Assembly: GCA_024278755.1 (NCBI GenBank) | Contig: JAJRSO010000063.1 | Location: 1 to 64,000, forward strand | DNA from: Calditrichota bacterium | GTDB lineage: Bacteria; Calditrichota; Calditrichia; Calditrichales; Calditrichaceae | DNA length: 64,000 bases | Direction: 5' to 3' | Part shown: one piece after another, positions 17,591 to 25,826 of the stretch | Layout: every line of letters begins with the position of its first letter | Numbering within the stretch: the stretch's first letter is position 1 | Notes under the pieces: model-generated | Told to the model about the DNA's origin: nothing | The model's input: only the letters and a program-made list of their open reading frames with translations | Database searches by the model: none | Program-made: the position numbers and the translations under genes

Positions 17591-18268
17591 TTACGAAAAA
17601 TCCTGTCTGAACCTATCATAGTCCAGAATCAGCAGCTTACTGCCTTCTTTTTTTACATATCCGAGCTGTCCCAGTGTTTTAATGACTCTGGAAATAGTCT
17701 CGCGGCTTGTTCCGGCCATATTGGCCAAATCCTGTTGCGGAGGCAGATGCGGAATTTCTACGATTCCCTGCTTAATAATACCCGAATCATCGGCAATACG
17801 AAGCAAGGTTGAAGCGACGCGTCCGAGCGCATTTTGAAGCGACAGACTTTTAATCTGTGAATCGCTTCTGCGTAGCCGGTGCGCCAGCTCTTTTAATAAA
17901 TTTATGGCAATCTGCGGATAGTCGTGCAGCATTTGCAAAAAGTTTTCGCGGCGGATGATCAGCATTTCGGTATCTTCGAGGGTAATCGCATTGGCGCTGC
18001 GTGTCTGACCGTCCAATATGGCCATTTCGCCAAAAAAATCACCATCTACTAAAATAGAAAGAATCACTTCCCGCCCTTCGTCGCTAATACGCGATATTTT
18101 TACTCGTCCCTTTAAAATAATAAACATGGTCGAACCGACTTCCTCTTCGATAAGGACCATATTATCTTTTTTAAAGGTCTGCCGCACACTCACTTTTGTA
18201 AGATTGTTCAGTTCATCTTCTTTAAGTTCAGAAAAAAGCGGAATTAGCTTTAAATCTATTGGATCCAT
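17591..18268 (-). CDS. Crp/Fnr family transcriptional regulator
   Basis: A 225-residue DNA-binding regulator: cNMP-binding domain at about 10-125 with GEMAILDGQTRSAN, a dimerisation helix, and a C-terminal winged helix (about 148-220) whose recognition helix lies in LANMAGTSRETISRVIKTL, the Crp-type pattern with the DNA-contacting RETxSR. No N-terminal cysteine cluster is present, so it is not an oxygen-sensing FNR. It lies between the SPOR-protein gene and the histidine-kinase gene with gaps of 9 and 6 bp, making a common transcript likely. The effector is not evident. Confidence 0.93.
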   Translation of the reverse strand: MDPIDLKLIPLFSELKEDELNNLTKVSVRQTFKKDNMVLIEEEVGSTMFIILKGRVKISRISDEGREVILSILVDGDFFGEMAILDGQTRSANAITLEDTEMLIIRRENFLQMLHDYPQIAINLLKELAHRLRRSDSQIKSLSLQNALGRVASTLLRIADDSGIIKQGIVEIPHLPPQQDLANMAGTSRETISRVIKTLGQLGYVKKEGSKLLILDYDRFRQDFS

Positions 18269-18277
18269 TCGGCGCCC

Positions 18278-18925
18278 CTATTTTTTCATAATTTGAAATT
18301 CCAGATCAAACTTTTGCTTTATTTTTTTTGTATATTCTAAACTTTTATCCAAATCCTTTTTACCTTCTATCCATACACAATACAGCGTTTTGCTGTTAAT
18401 TACCCGTTCCACTAACCGGGATTTAACATCCTGTGTTTTTAAAAATGCAACCCGCTGGCGGGCGTTTTCGGGCAGGCCAAAGGCTCCTACCTGAATAAAG
18501 TATTTGACAGATGTTGCATCCCGAACCGGCTGCAACGCATCTGTTTTTGCGACCGGAGTTTCATGTTCCACAATGTATTTTTGATATTTCTCCGATGTTA
18601 CATAATACCCGGCCGCATAAAAATATTCCATTAGTTTTTTTGCCGCCATTAGTTTGAGCCGTGCGGAACCATGTTCGAAAACAGACAAATATTTTTGCTC
18701 CGCCTGTTCTCCGTCTTTTACAAAAAGGGCCTGGAAAAACAGTAATTCATAATCATCGGCTGCTGCCGGCGCAACATTTTTTAAAACTTGACGCAAAGCC
18801 TGCGTATGGTTTTGTTCGTATAAACTATAAAGTTCTGCTCTCTGTTGTGCAAATGCCAAACTCACAGCGCAAAACACAACGCCGATTAAAACAAATAGGA
18901 TGATTATCCGCTTAAATATGTTCAT
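18278..18925 (-). CDS. Secreted SPOR-domain protein
   Basis: A 215-residue protein with an N-terminal signal peptide (hydrophobic residues 6-26, likely cut after SLAFA) and a C-terminal SPOR domain at about 143-215 (YFIQVGAFGLPENARQRVAFL). SPOR domains bind denuded septal peptidoglycan, so it probably acts in the periplasm at the envelope or division site. The middle region is helical and TPR-like. The gene overlaps the end of lapB by 14 bp, indicating translational coupling, and it precedes the Crp-type gene. No further function can be named. Confidence 0.85.
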   Translation of the reverse strand: MNIFKRIIILFVLIGVVFCAVSLAFAQQRAELYSLYEQNHTQALRQVLKNVAPAAADDYELLFFQALFVKDGEQAEQKYLSVFEHGSARLKLMAAKKLMEYFYAAGYYVTSEKYQKYIVEHETPVAKTDALQPVRDATSVKYFIQVGAFGLPENARQRVAFLKTQDVKSRLVERVINSKTLYCVWIEGKKDLDKSLEYTKKIKQKFDLEFQIMKK

Positions 18926-20057
18926 CTACGGTTCCACACTGCGGACATTTGATAAACAGTTTTTCCGATGTGTATCCGCAACTGTTACATTTAAAAATTT
19001 GCGTAAACCGGCCGGTTTCTTCCTCCGCAACGGCAATGGCTTTTGCAGCCGCTTCTTTATATCGACCCTTTTCAAATAAAATTGAAACAATTTCACCGGC
19101 CAGCGGTTTTTCATTGCCGTTCTGGCAACTATTTATCAGGCTTAACGCCGTATCAAAATCACCCTTTTTACGTAAGATGGCGCTCAATGCCTTGCAGGCC
19201 GGGACATTTTGAGAGTCCTTCTTTAAGATAGTCTCGTATAATTCCTGAATTTTATTAAAATTCCCTTTTTCAAAATAGGTTTTTTCGAGACTCGGAAAAA
19301 GCACCTTTGCTTTTTGCGGATAGGCGTAACAAAACTCGCTCCAGATATTCAGCGCTTCTTCAACCCGTTCTTCGGTTAAATAAGATTCTCCGATGCAAAA
19401 CACGGCCGACACACAATCCGGGCGTTTTTTCAGCGCTTCTTTATACAGAATTCGGGCGTTTTTCCCCTCTCCCTTTTCCTGTTCCAAAAGGCCTTCGAGC
19501 ACTTTTAAAAAGACCAGTCTGTCTTGATATTTTTCATCTTTTACCAGAGCGGTGCTTTCAATAATCTTTGCGGCCTCTTTGTAGCGGTCGCCCGTTTCAT
19601 ATATTTTAACAAGATATGGCGCAACACGCAGTACATATTTTTTTTGTTCTATCAGTTTTTTAAAATAGGTCTCGGCGGCTTCTAAATTTTTAAGATGCCA
19701 GTAATCAAGCCCCATACTATACCAGATTTTCAGCTTATCTTCTTCGTTTAATCCGGTACGCAGCGATAAATCCCGGTGAATACGCGCCGCATTTTTGAGC
19801 ATCCCCTCTTTTCGCAGAATATCACCCAGTTTCAGGTAGGCGTCGATATTGTCGGAATCTTCGCGCACAGCTTCTTTAAATTTTTCTACGGCACGGCGAT
19901 TATCGTTTTCCGCCATAAATTTTAAGGCGCTTAAATAGGGTTTGCTTTGGGCGGCCGTTTTTTCCTGCTTTTTAAAATAGAAAAAATAAAACGCCCAGCC
20001 GGCTGCGGTTAGCAGTATTAAAATGGAAAGGACTTGAATACTAAGAGATGAATCCAT
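18912..20057 (-). CDS. lapB: LapB-like tetratricopeptide protein with zinc ribbon
   Basis: LapB (YciM) is an inner-membrane TPR protein that in E. coli regulates LPS synthesis by directing LpxC turnover through FtsH. This 381-residue protein has one N-terminal membrane span (about 8-28), a series of TPR-like helices (about 40-345) and a C-terminal rubredoxin-type zinc ribbon (CNSCGY...CPQCG), the full architecture of LapB. The lapA gene lies 18 bp upstream, as in E. coli. Whether it controls LpxC here is inferred from the family. Confidence 0.85.
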   Translation of the reverse strand: MDSSLSIQVLSILILLTAAGWAFYFFYFKKQEKTAAQSKPYLSALKFMAENDNRRAVEKFKEAVREDSDNIDAYLKLGDILRKEGMLKNAARIHRDLSLRTGLNEEDKLKIWYSMGLDYWHLKNLEAAETYFKKLIEQKKYVLRVAPYLVKIYETGDRYKEAAKIIESTALVKDEKYQDRLVFLKVLEGLLEQEKGEGKNARILYKEALKKRPDCVSAVFCIGESYLTEERVEEALNIWSEFCYAYPQKAKVLFPSLEKTYFEKGNFNKIQELYETILKKDSQNVPACKALSAILRKKGDFDTALSLINSCQNGNEKPLAGEIVSILFEKGRYKEAAAKAIAVAEEETGRFTQIFKCNSCGYTSEKLFIKCPQCGTVDEHI

Positions 20058-20075
20058 ATCATGTTAACCTTTTAC

Positions 20076-20408
20076 TTAAAGGGCGTCGCTGGATTGAATT
20101 TGGGCTTCCGTATCGGGTATTTCATCGATGGATAAATTGCGCAGACCTTCGAGCTCTTTATGCAGTTTTTTATTTTGTTTTTTTACCGAGGCCGCTTCGG
20201 CCTTTGATTTGACAATTTGAGATGAAAGCAGTAATGCGCCGACAACAACGCCGATAAATAAGGAAATAAATATTACGGTAACCAAATTGACGTTTTCATA
20301 GACATGATTAAATAAATAAATGGTTACATACTGATTTAAATTAAGCGTAAAGAACCAGAGAATAACAGCTCCCAAAGCTATCCAAATAAAAATTCCCAGC
20401 ATACGCAT
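20076..20408 (-). CDS. lapA: LapA domain (DUF1049) membrane protein
   Basis: A 110-residue inner-membrane protein with two predicted spans (about 5-27 and 43-63) followed by a charged coiled-coil tail (KSKAEAASVKKQNKKLHKEL). The pattern, including the conserved N in FTLNLNQ and a second hydrophobic segment with FIGVVVGALL, fits LapA. LapA acts with LapB in LPS assembly control. It is the first gene of the lapA-lapB-SPOR-Crp-kinase group. Confidence 0.82.
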   Translation of the reverse strand: MRMLGIFIWIALGAVILWFFTLNLNQYVTIYLFNHVYENVNLVTVIFISLFIGVVVGALLLSSQIVKSKAEAASVKKQNKKLHKELEGLRNLSIDEIPDTEAQIQSSDAL

Positions 20409-21037
20409 AGAGGCCTCATTTCTGTATTTTCAAACGGTTAGATCATATATTCAGGATTTAATTTTTCAAAATAATGATTTTTAAATTTAATTACAACAAA
20501 TAATTAGAAAGCAACTCTGAGTCCCCCCATTTTTCAAATTGGATTCAATGAAAGCTATCCATTATTGACAACGGTGTCTCTGGCAAAAGGTGTTTTAAGT
20601 TTCAGTTTTACTTTCGGCAATACCCAGCTTACCCTTTTGCTGATTTTATAATAGATAAATCTGGTATATTCAAAATAACCTGTTTTTATACATTTAATTC
20701 CCGCTTCTGCTCTGAAAGATTTTATAAGTGAAAAGCCCTGTTTATCCGCGACAAAAAAAGGCAACTGCCCTTTCCGGTGAGAATGTGTTCTTACTGGATT
20801 CACAGTTTTTTTAATTCCTTCAGGACGAATGTGAAATAGCATTGTTCTCACCAAATGTTCATATTTATAGTGCATTCAATATTCGGTTCCGGACGTATAA
20901 TTTTGGTATAATAATTGAAGCGTATTCGACACTGTTGGCAGAAGAACAGTCCGGTTCGGCCGTAGCAGAGGAAAAATAAAGAAAAAAGTCAATAACTGTA
21001 CTCTTTTTTTACACAATCAGGGAAGTTCGGATTAAAA
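20409..21037. other. Intergenic region with doubtful 106-codon frame
   Basis: About 630 bp between the divergent lapA gene and the small gene at 21038. A minus-strand frame (20555-20875) could encode 106 residues that are basic and unrecognised; it has no visible ribosome-binding site and I leave it uncalled. An extended -10 sequence near 20907 reads toward the downstream gene. Nothing else is evident. Confidence 0.4.
20904..20912 (+). promoter_or_regulatory. Candidate extended -10 promoter (TGG-TATAAT)
   Basis: TTGGTATAAT on the plus strand, with a perfect TATAAT box and an upstream TG. No clear -35 is present. It would produce a leader of about 120 nt ahead of the 115-residue protein gene. 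The element resembles the TTTGGTATACT sequence in front of the DUF4954 gene. Confidence 0.4.
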
Positions 21038-21385
21038 ATGGAAAAACATCTAATTATTATTGATAGCTATCCAACGGCTTTGCAGTTAAAAAAAATAACC
21101 GCCATTCTTGAAAAAATGCGTACAAAAAGGACAGAGACCTCTGTCTTTTTCGTGGACTACGGCGTCTTTTGGCTTTTAGATGAATACTGGGAGACTATTT
21201 ACAGTCCTCATTTTTTATACTACGCCCATGTGCATGATGCGGAAAAATACAGCATTCCTTTTAAAGAGGAGGTTGTCTTTTCGGGTATGCCCGCGTTACA
21301 ACAGCTTCTGAGTACAGCGGAACATGTGGAACATTTTAAAGAAGATAAAGTTTTTCCGGAACCAATGTTGACAGGATATAAATAA
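21038..21385 (+). CDS. Small cytoplasmic protein of unknown function (115 aa)
   Basis: A 115-residue protein without signal peptide or membrane segment. It opens with a hydrophobic beta strand and a helix (HLIIIDSYPTALQLKKITAIL), then VFFVDYGVFWLLDEYW, and ends with GMPALQQLLSTAEHV. The alternation of strands and helices is vaguely reminiscent of the DsrE/DsrF fold but the family's cysteine is absent, so I do not assign it. The frame ends in the tRNA-Ala promoter: its last five codons overlap the -35 box. Confidence 0.6.
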   Translation: MEKHLIIIDSYPTALQLKKITAILEKMRTKRTETSVFFVDYGVFWLLDEYWETIYSPHFLYYAHVHDAEKYSIPFKEEVVFSGMPALQQLLSTAEHVEHFKEDKVFPEPMLTGYK

Positions 21386-21396
21386 TCCCTTATATT
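21368..21396 (+). promoter_or_regulatory. Sigma-70 promoter of tRNA-Ala
   Basis: A perfect TTGACA (21368-21373), a 17-nt spacer and TATATT (21391-21396). The predicted start, near 21403, is about 5 nt upstream of the mature tRNA. The -35 box lies inside the last codons of the preceding small gene. Confidence 0.75.
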
Positions 21397-21407
21397 TGCC
21401 GACGCTT

Positions 21408-21480
21408 GGGGCTGTAGCTCAGTTGGGAGAGTACTTGAATGGCATTCAAGGGGTCAGGAGTTCGAGCCTCCTCAGCTCCA
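21408..21480 (+). tRNA. tRNA-Ala (anticodon GGC)
   Basis: A 73-nt cloverleaf: acceptor GGGGCTG pairs with CAGCTCC (one G-T), the D arm is GCTC-AGTTGGGA-GAGT, the anticodon stem CTTGA/TCAAG encloses ATGGCAT with anticodon GGC, and the T arm is AGGAG-TTCGAGC-CTCCT. The anticodon reads GCC and GCU alanine codons. The 3' CCA is not encoded: the discriminator A is followed by CAA, so CCA must be added. A consensus promoter precedes it and a hairpin terminator follows 2 nt after. Confidence 0.97.
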
Positions 21481-21482
21481 CA

Positions 21483-21514
21483 AAAGTCCGGCTTTTGCCG
21501 GACTTTGTTATTTT
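21483..21514. terminator. Bidirectional hairpin terminator
   Basis: A perfect 10-bp stem AAAGTCCGGC/GCCGGACTTT with a TTTT loop, immediately after tRNA-Ala and followed by GTTATTTT. On the other strand the A-rich 5' side supplies a short U tract, so it can also end the convergent transcript that finishes with the methionine-sulfoxide reductase gene. Confidence 0.8.
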
Positions 21515-21521
21515 AAACCTT

Positions 21522-21989
21522 TTATAAAGCTGCAATAAAAAGTTCCGCAATCTCTTCAAGCGCTTTAGCACACTCTTCATCAAAACGATCCGTCAGCGGA
21601 CTATCTAAATCAAGAACACCGATTAATTGTCCCTTATTTACCAAAGGCACTACAATTTCCGAACGGGAATCCGCATCACAGGCAATGTGCCCTTCGAACT
21701 GGCGCACATCTGGGATAATAATTGTTTTGCGTTGGGCAGCGCTGGTTCCGCAGACGCCACGACCCAATTGCAAATGTACACAGGCCGGCTGCCCCATAAA
21801 AGGGCCTAATAAAAGATGGCCATTTTTTAAACGATAAAATCCCACCCAGTTTATATCGGGCAGAGACCAATAAAGCAGAGCGGAAAGGTTGGCCATATTG
21901 GCAATGGGATCAAACACTCCTTCCAGTAAGGCCGCCGCCTGTTTGACGAGTAAGCGGTACGAAGGAAACGAAGAAGTACTGTTTTTCAT
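21522..21989 (-). CDS. msrC: Free methionine-(R)-sulfoxide reductase (GAF domain)
   Basis: A 155-residue single-GAF-domain enzyme of the fRMsr (YebR/MsrC) family, which reduces free methionine-R-sulfoxide using thioredoxin. Cys70, Cys80 and Cys104 (PACVHL, RGVCGTSA, HIACDADSRSEIVVP) have exactly the spacing (10 and 24) of the three redox cysteines in the E. coli enzyme, and the DxDS(x)SE substrate region is present. It follows the DUF35 gene by 9 bp and so may be the last gene of the thiolase operon, although no functional link is obvious. Confidence 0.93.
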   Translation of the reverse strand: MKNSTSSFPSYRLLVKQAAALLEGVFDPIANMANLSALLYWSLPDINWVGFYRLKNGHLLLGPFMGQPACVHLQLGRGVCGTSAAQRKTIIIPDVRQFEGHIACDADSRSEIVVPLVNKGQLIGVLDLDSPLTDRFDEECAKALEEIAELFIAAL

Positions 21990-21998
21990 AGTTTAAAT

Positions 21999-22397
21999 CT
22001 ATTTGTTTAATACAGGCCTGAATTTATATCCATATTGAATGGGGCCGTGTTCCCCGTCTTCATATATTTTACGGATAACCATTTCTACCGGAAGTTTAAT
22101 TTTAATTTCATCCGGACTAATATCTGCCAATTGCGTCGTAATCAGCGGTCCTTCCTCCAATTTAACCAGGGCGATAGAATACGGAATATCTTTATCAAAG
22201 GTATCCAGCGCCTGATAAATGGTGGAAAAACTGTAAATCGTCCCCTTTCCGGAAAAGCGAAAGGGTTGTAACGAATCACTTTTACATTTTGCACAGACAC
22301 AACGCGGCGGAAAGCTTTTTTCACCGCACTCCGTACATTCTGTTCCTTCCAGACGATAACGCTGGTTGCGCAGTCGCCAGTATCGGGGTATATCCAT
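21999..22397 (-). CDS. DUF35 zinc-ribbon OB-fold protein, acyl-CoA partner
   Basis: A 132-residue protein with an N-terminal zinc ribbon (CTECGEKSFPPRCVCAKC) and an OB-fold (about 55-130, GKGTIYSFSTIYQALDTF). In archaea this DUF35 protein forms a complex with acetoacetyl-CoA thiolase and HMG-CoA synthase and channels acetoacetyl-CoA between them. Here the three genes occur in the order HMG-CoA synthase, thiolase, DUF35 on one strand, the same set as in archaea. A 290-bp palindrome-rich gap separates it from the thiolase gene. Confidence 0.9.
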   Translation of the reverse strand: MDIPRYWRLRNQRYRLEGTECTECGEKSFPPRCVCAKCKSDSLQPFRFSGKGTIYSFSTIYQALDTFDKDIPYSIALVKLEEGPLITTQLADISPDEIKIKLPVEMVIRKIYEDGEHGPIQYGYKFRPVLNK

Positions 22398-22689
22398 AAT
22401 GTAATTCCAAATGTTTGTTTTTGTCCAAAACTAAAATTTCTAATCGTCATCGCTTTGTAAATATAACCATCATAACCCACCCGTCCCGATAATCGGGACA
22501 CCCTCCCTGATTTCAGGGAGGGAAAATTCCCGGGAACCGGGAATAGGGAGGGTTAGAATCCTGAACAAAATTTAAAACGTCTGGTGTTTTTCTGATTTTA
22601 TAGACAGACATTAACTAAGATATCGCTGTCCGGAATCCGAAATCGCTCTCAATCAATACAACGAAACCGGGACCGTAAAGACGTGTTCT
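22398..22689. other. Palindrome-bearing gap in the mevalonate gene cluster
   Basis: This gap between the thiolase and DUF35 genes carries three adjacent hairpins at 22483-22553 (listed separately). The remainder (22554-22689) shows no gene or clear promoter. Confidence 0.5.
22483..22553. repeat. Cluster of three hairpins with an alternative long-range pairing
   Basis: Hairpin 1: GTCCCGAT/ATCGGGAC (22483-22499). Hairpin 2: CCCTCCCTGA/TCAGGGAGGG (22501-22522), perfect 10-bp arms. Hairpin 3: ATTCCCGG-GAA-CCGGGAAT (22526-22544). In addition ACCCTCCC at 22500-22507 can pair with GGGAGGGT at 22546-22553, so hairpin 2 has a competing partner that would enclose hairpin 3. No U tract follows on either strand, so it is not a plain terminator. 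It resembles a REP/BIME-type palindromic unit or an RNA processing or stability element. Confidence 0.75.
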
Positions 22690-23847
22690 TTATATTTTCT
22701 CCAGAATCGAGGTGACCACTGTCGCCCCGCTGCCGCCAATATTCTGCGTCATGGCCGTACGGACATCCGGCACCTGAAGCTTATCCGGCGCGCAGCCCCG
22801 TACCTGTTCAGTCGCTTCTACCAACTGATAGACACCCGTCGCCCCCACCGGGTGGCCGCGTCCTTTCAATCCCCCAAACGTACTGATGGGCAAACGACCG
22901 TCTATATTGTAAATTCCTTCGGCAGCCAATCGGGGCGCCTGGCCGTCCTTGACAAATCCGCTTGCCTCCAGCGATAAAGCGGTGATGATGCTAAAGGCGT
23001 CGTGGGCTTCGAAAACAGAAATATCTTTCGGCAATACTCCGGCGGTTTTGTAGGCCGCTCGGGCGCTTTTTTGCGCCGCCGCTAAAATAATAGGATTTTC
23101 CCTGTTATCCAGACCGATACTATCGGTGGTAATTTCGCAAGCCGATATTTTGACCCCCTTGCCGGCAAACCTGCTGATTTTTTCCAGCGGCACAATAATC
23201 AGAGCCGCCGCGCCGTCCGAAACCGGGCTGGAATCCAACAGATTAACGGGATCGGCAATGGGTTTTGCTTTTAAATACTGCGCTTTTGTAATGGGATAAC
23301 GAAACATAGCATTGGGATTAAATTGCGCATTATGATGTGCGATCATGGGAAAGGGAGAAAAATCTTCCTTCGAATACCCATATTCATACATATAACGCTG
23401 CATCATCAATGCATTTAAGGCGGCAAAACTAAGTCCGATGGATGCTTCGTAATCGGCGTCCGCTGCCGTAGCCAGCGCTTTACTGCTGAATTTTCCGGAA
23501 AACTCGGTAAGTTTTTCCACACCGACAGCCGCGGCAATTTCCAGATGTCCCGAAGCAACTGCTAAAACCGCCTGACGTACCGCGGCGGCCCCGGAAGCGC
23601 AGGCCGCTTCTATTTTAACCGCCTCGATGCCCGGAAACCCGGCATAGTCTGCCACCAGAGCGCCCAAGTGTTCCTGCTCGGCCAGGGCGCCGCTCAGCAT
23701 ATTGCCCACAAACAGACCTTCAATACGTTCCGTTCCGGCATCCTGCATGGCTGCCCGCAGCGCTTTAACGGCCAAACCCCGAATAGGGTAATCCCAGTGT
23801 TCGCGAACCGGTGTCTGTCCGATTCCGATAATTGCTGTTTGTCTCAT
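22690..23847 (-). CDS. Acetyl-CoA acetyltransferase (archaeal-type thiolase)
   Basis: A 385-residue thiolase of the archaeal/SCPx-like type that condenses two acetyl-CoA into acetoacetyl-CoA. The nucleophilic Cys83 (EAACASGAAA), the EAHDAFSI segment and GHPVGATG (oxyanion and base region) are all visible. The HMG-CoA synthase gene lies 16 bp upstream and a DUF35 gene downstream. This composition marks entry into the mevalonate pathway rather than fatty-acid oxidation. HMG-CoA reductase and later enzymes are not in the window. Confidence 0.92.
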   Translation of the reverse strand: MRQTAIIGIGQTPVREHWDYPIRGLAVKALRAAMQDAGTERIEGLFVGNMLSGALAEQEHLGALVADYAGFPGIEAVKIEAACASGAAAVRQAVLAVASGHLEIAAAVGVEKLTEFSGKFSSKALATAADADYEASIGLSFAALNALMMQRYMYEYGYSKEDFSPFPMIAHHNAQFNPNAMFRYPITKAQYLKAKPIADPVNLLDSSPVSDGAAALIIVPLEKISRFAGKGVKISACEITTDSIGLDNRENPIILAAAQKSARAAYKTAGVLPKDISVFEAHDAFSIITALSLEASGFVKDGQAPRLAAEGIYNIDGRLPISTFGGLKGRGHPVGATGVYQLVEATEQVRGCAPDKLQVPDVRTAMTQNIGGSGATVVTSILEKI

Positions 23848-23863
23848 AGCGCGTCCATTACCA

Positions 23864-24928
23864 TTAATGCATTACAATTTTTTTACGCCAGCGCGCATAG
23901 CGGGCATAATCGATTTTCTCTTCCCTGCGCACATAGTATTGCGTGTCCGGCGCTTTGCTACGTACTTTTTTAATCCGATCGGTTACAATAAAACTAAAGG
24001 CGTCGCTGCCTGCGCCGCTGCCAAAACTGGCCAGCAACAAACGATCGCCGGGTTCTGCTTTATCCAGCGCGGCAGTAAATCCCAAAACGGAAGCGCCCGC
24101 GTAAGTATTTCCAATAAAATCGACCAGCAACCCTTCCTTTATCTGTAAATCTGTAAAATTTAAATCCTTCGCCTTTTTGCGAGGAAATTTTACATTGGGC
24201 TGATGAAAAACCGCCTGGGCAAAATCGGACGGTTTTAAATTTAATTCTTCCATTAAAGTGGTTACAGCGTTATAAATATGATGGAAATAAGCTAAATCCC
24301 CGGTAAAACGGTTGCCATGTTCCGGGTATTTTTGATGCGCGCGGCGAAAAAAATCCGGGGTATCGGTTACATAACTATAACTGCCCTCCAAAACGGCCAC
24401 GGCCTCTTCGGCAGGGCCCATAATAAAGGCAGCGCCTCCGGCAGCCGCGGTATATTCGAGCGCGTCGCCCGGCTTTCCCTGTGCCGTATCCATGCCAATG
24501 GCCAGCGCATAATCGCCCATTCCGGAGCCCACAAAAGCGGTAGCCGCCTGCATGGCTTCGGTACCGGCTTTACAGGCAAATTCAAAATCGCCCGAAACCG
24601 TATCCGGAACAATGCCCAAAATTTGAGATACGACCGTGCCGCTTGGTTTTACGGCATAGGGATGGGATTCCGAACCGACCCAGACCGCCCGAATCTCTTG
24701 CGGATCGGTTCCGGCCCGTTTCAATGCGTTTTGTGCCGCTTCGATGGACATTGTGATGGTATCTTCATCGGGACCGGGAACGCTTTTTTGCTTAATGGGC
24801 AGAAAATTTTCATCCTGCCCATCCCGCCAAAGATTTGAAATTTCGGAAGCGGGCAGACGGTATTTGGGGATATAGGCGCCGTAGCCGATGATACCGGTTT
24901 GGCGAATGGGTTTCATTATTTTAGACAT
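23864..24928 (-). CDS. Hydroxymethylglutaryl-CoA synthase (archaeal type)
   Basis: A 354-residue HMG-CoA synthase that condenses acetyl-CoA with acetoacetyl-CoA. Catalytic Cys119 ([11 protein letters not shown]) and His242 ([10 protein letters not shown]), and Glu87 in VGSESHP, fit the archaeal-type enzyme, which is shorter than eukaryotic and Gram-positive forms. The ATG at 24928 has AGGAAA 8 nt upstream; a TTG one codon earlier is less likely. It is the first gene of the HMGCS-thiolase-DUF35 operon. The bacterial distribution of this version is patchy and usually ascribed to exchange with archaea. Confidence 0.93.
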   Translation of the reverse strand: MSKIMKPIRQTGIIGYGAYIPKYRLPASEISNLWRDGQDENFLPIKQKSVPGPDEDTITMSIEAAQNALKRAGTDPQEIRAVWVGSESHPYAVKPSGTVVSQILGIVPDTVSGDFEFACKAGTEAMQAATAFVGSGMGDYALAIGMDTAQGKPGDALEYTAAAGGAAFIMGPAEEAVAVLEGSYSYVTDTPDFFRRAHQKYPEHGNRFTGDLAYFHHIYNAVTTLMEELNLKPSDFAQAVFHQPNVKFPRKKAKDLNFTDLQIKEGLLVDFIGNTYAGASVLGFTAALDKAEPGDRLLLASFGSGAGSDAFSFIVTDRIKKVRSKAPDTQYYVRREEKIDYARYARWRKKIVMH

Positions 24929-25355
24929 CAAAATTTTCCTGATGAAAGTTTGTACGAAATAATTTTATTCCTTTAGCCACAGAGAGTACAGAGTTTTTTT
25001 ACTTTTAATCTGTAACTAAAAATCCTGAATTTTCTAACCTTGATAAATTAGAAAAGCCAATAAACAATGCCTGCCCTGAGCGAAGCTTGCCCCTGTTATT
25101 TGGGGGCGAAGGGAACAAATATCAAATAAATTTTAAATCCCAATAATAAAATCCAGACACACAGAGTATCGTGGTTTTGACTCCAAAATTTCGGTCATTG
25201 ATATTTTGAATTTGGATTTTGTCATTTGTTATTTTCTGCCCAAAAAACAAGAAATTCACGGCTAAGGCACTAAAGGCTATTTTTAATTTGTATCTACCGC
25301 AGAATAACACGGATTTTCTTCACTTAAAACACATTTATAATCCAAAATTTAAAAT
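24929..25355. other. Intergenic region with repeat-like remnants
   Basis: About 430 bp between HMG-CoA synthase and the EVE-domain gene. It contains phrases such as 'gccacagagagtacagag', 'cctgagcgaag' and 'aataacacggattttctt' that recur in intergenic DNA of this window. Short open frames here have no support. No promoter or terminator stands out. Confidence 0.4.
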
Positions 25356-25826
25356 CTACTCATACACAGCGGTTTTTATTTCCAATGAACAAATTATGTT
25401 CCATTCCTCTTCGGTAACCGGCTGAATGGAAAGGCGGCTGCCCTTGCGTAGCAGCATCATCTCCTCCAGACCGGGTATGGTTTTAAGACGTTCCAGCGTA
25501 ATCGGATTTTCAAAACCCTCTTTAGCCTGCACATCCACCATAAACCAGCGCGGATTATCCGCAGCCGATTTGGGATCGAAATATTTATGTCCCGGTTCAA
25601 AGGCAAAATGATCGGGATAGGCTGCGCGCACAACTTCGGCAATACCCATAATGGCTATGGGCTGCACAACACTATGGTAAATAAAGACCCGGTCGCCCAC
25701 TTTCATCTGATCGCGCATAAAATTACGCGCCTGATAATTGCGAACGCCTTCCCAACTGGTAATTTTTTCTACACATAAATCCTGCCAGGAATAGGTGCGC
25801 GGTTCGGTTTTCATCAGCCAATACAC
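25356..25826 (-). CDS. EVE domain-containing protein
   Basis: A 156-residue single EVE domain of the thymocyte nuclear protein 1 type, a PUA-like fold that binds modified bases in DNA or RNA. The GTG start gives the usual YWLMKTEP N-terminus, with AAGGAG 9 nt upstream. Conserved pieces include SWEGVRNYQARNFMR, GDRVFIYHS and WFMVDVQ. It is a lone gene here and does not neighbour a restriction system, so a housekeeping role is more likely than defence. Confidence 0.92.
   Translation of the reverse strand: MYWLMKTEPRTYSWQDLCVEKITSWEGVRNYQARNFMRDQMKVGDRVFIYHSVVQPIAIMGIAEVVRAAYPDHFAFEPGHKYFDPKSAADNPRWFMVDVQAKEGFENPITLERLKTIPGLEEMMLLRKGSRLSIQPVTEEEWNIICSLEIKTAVYE

Noticed and set aside
20555-20875. 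106-codon open frame on the minus strand
   Set aside because: No ribosome-binding site, basic composition and no recognisable family. It may be a gene remnant, but support is too thin.
21408-21480. tRNA-Ala as an integration site of a mobile element
   Set aside because: No integrase, no repeated tRNA 3' end and no foreign genes follow; the downstream hairpin is an ordinary terminator.
24317-24838. 173-codon plus-strand frame
   Set aside because: Antisense to the HMG-CoA synthase gene with its intact catalytic residues; no independent support.
25356-25826. EVE-domain gene as part of a defence island
   Set aside because: No restriction, McrBC or other defence genes are adjacent; neighbours are metabolic and envelope genes.
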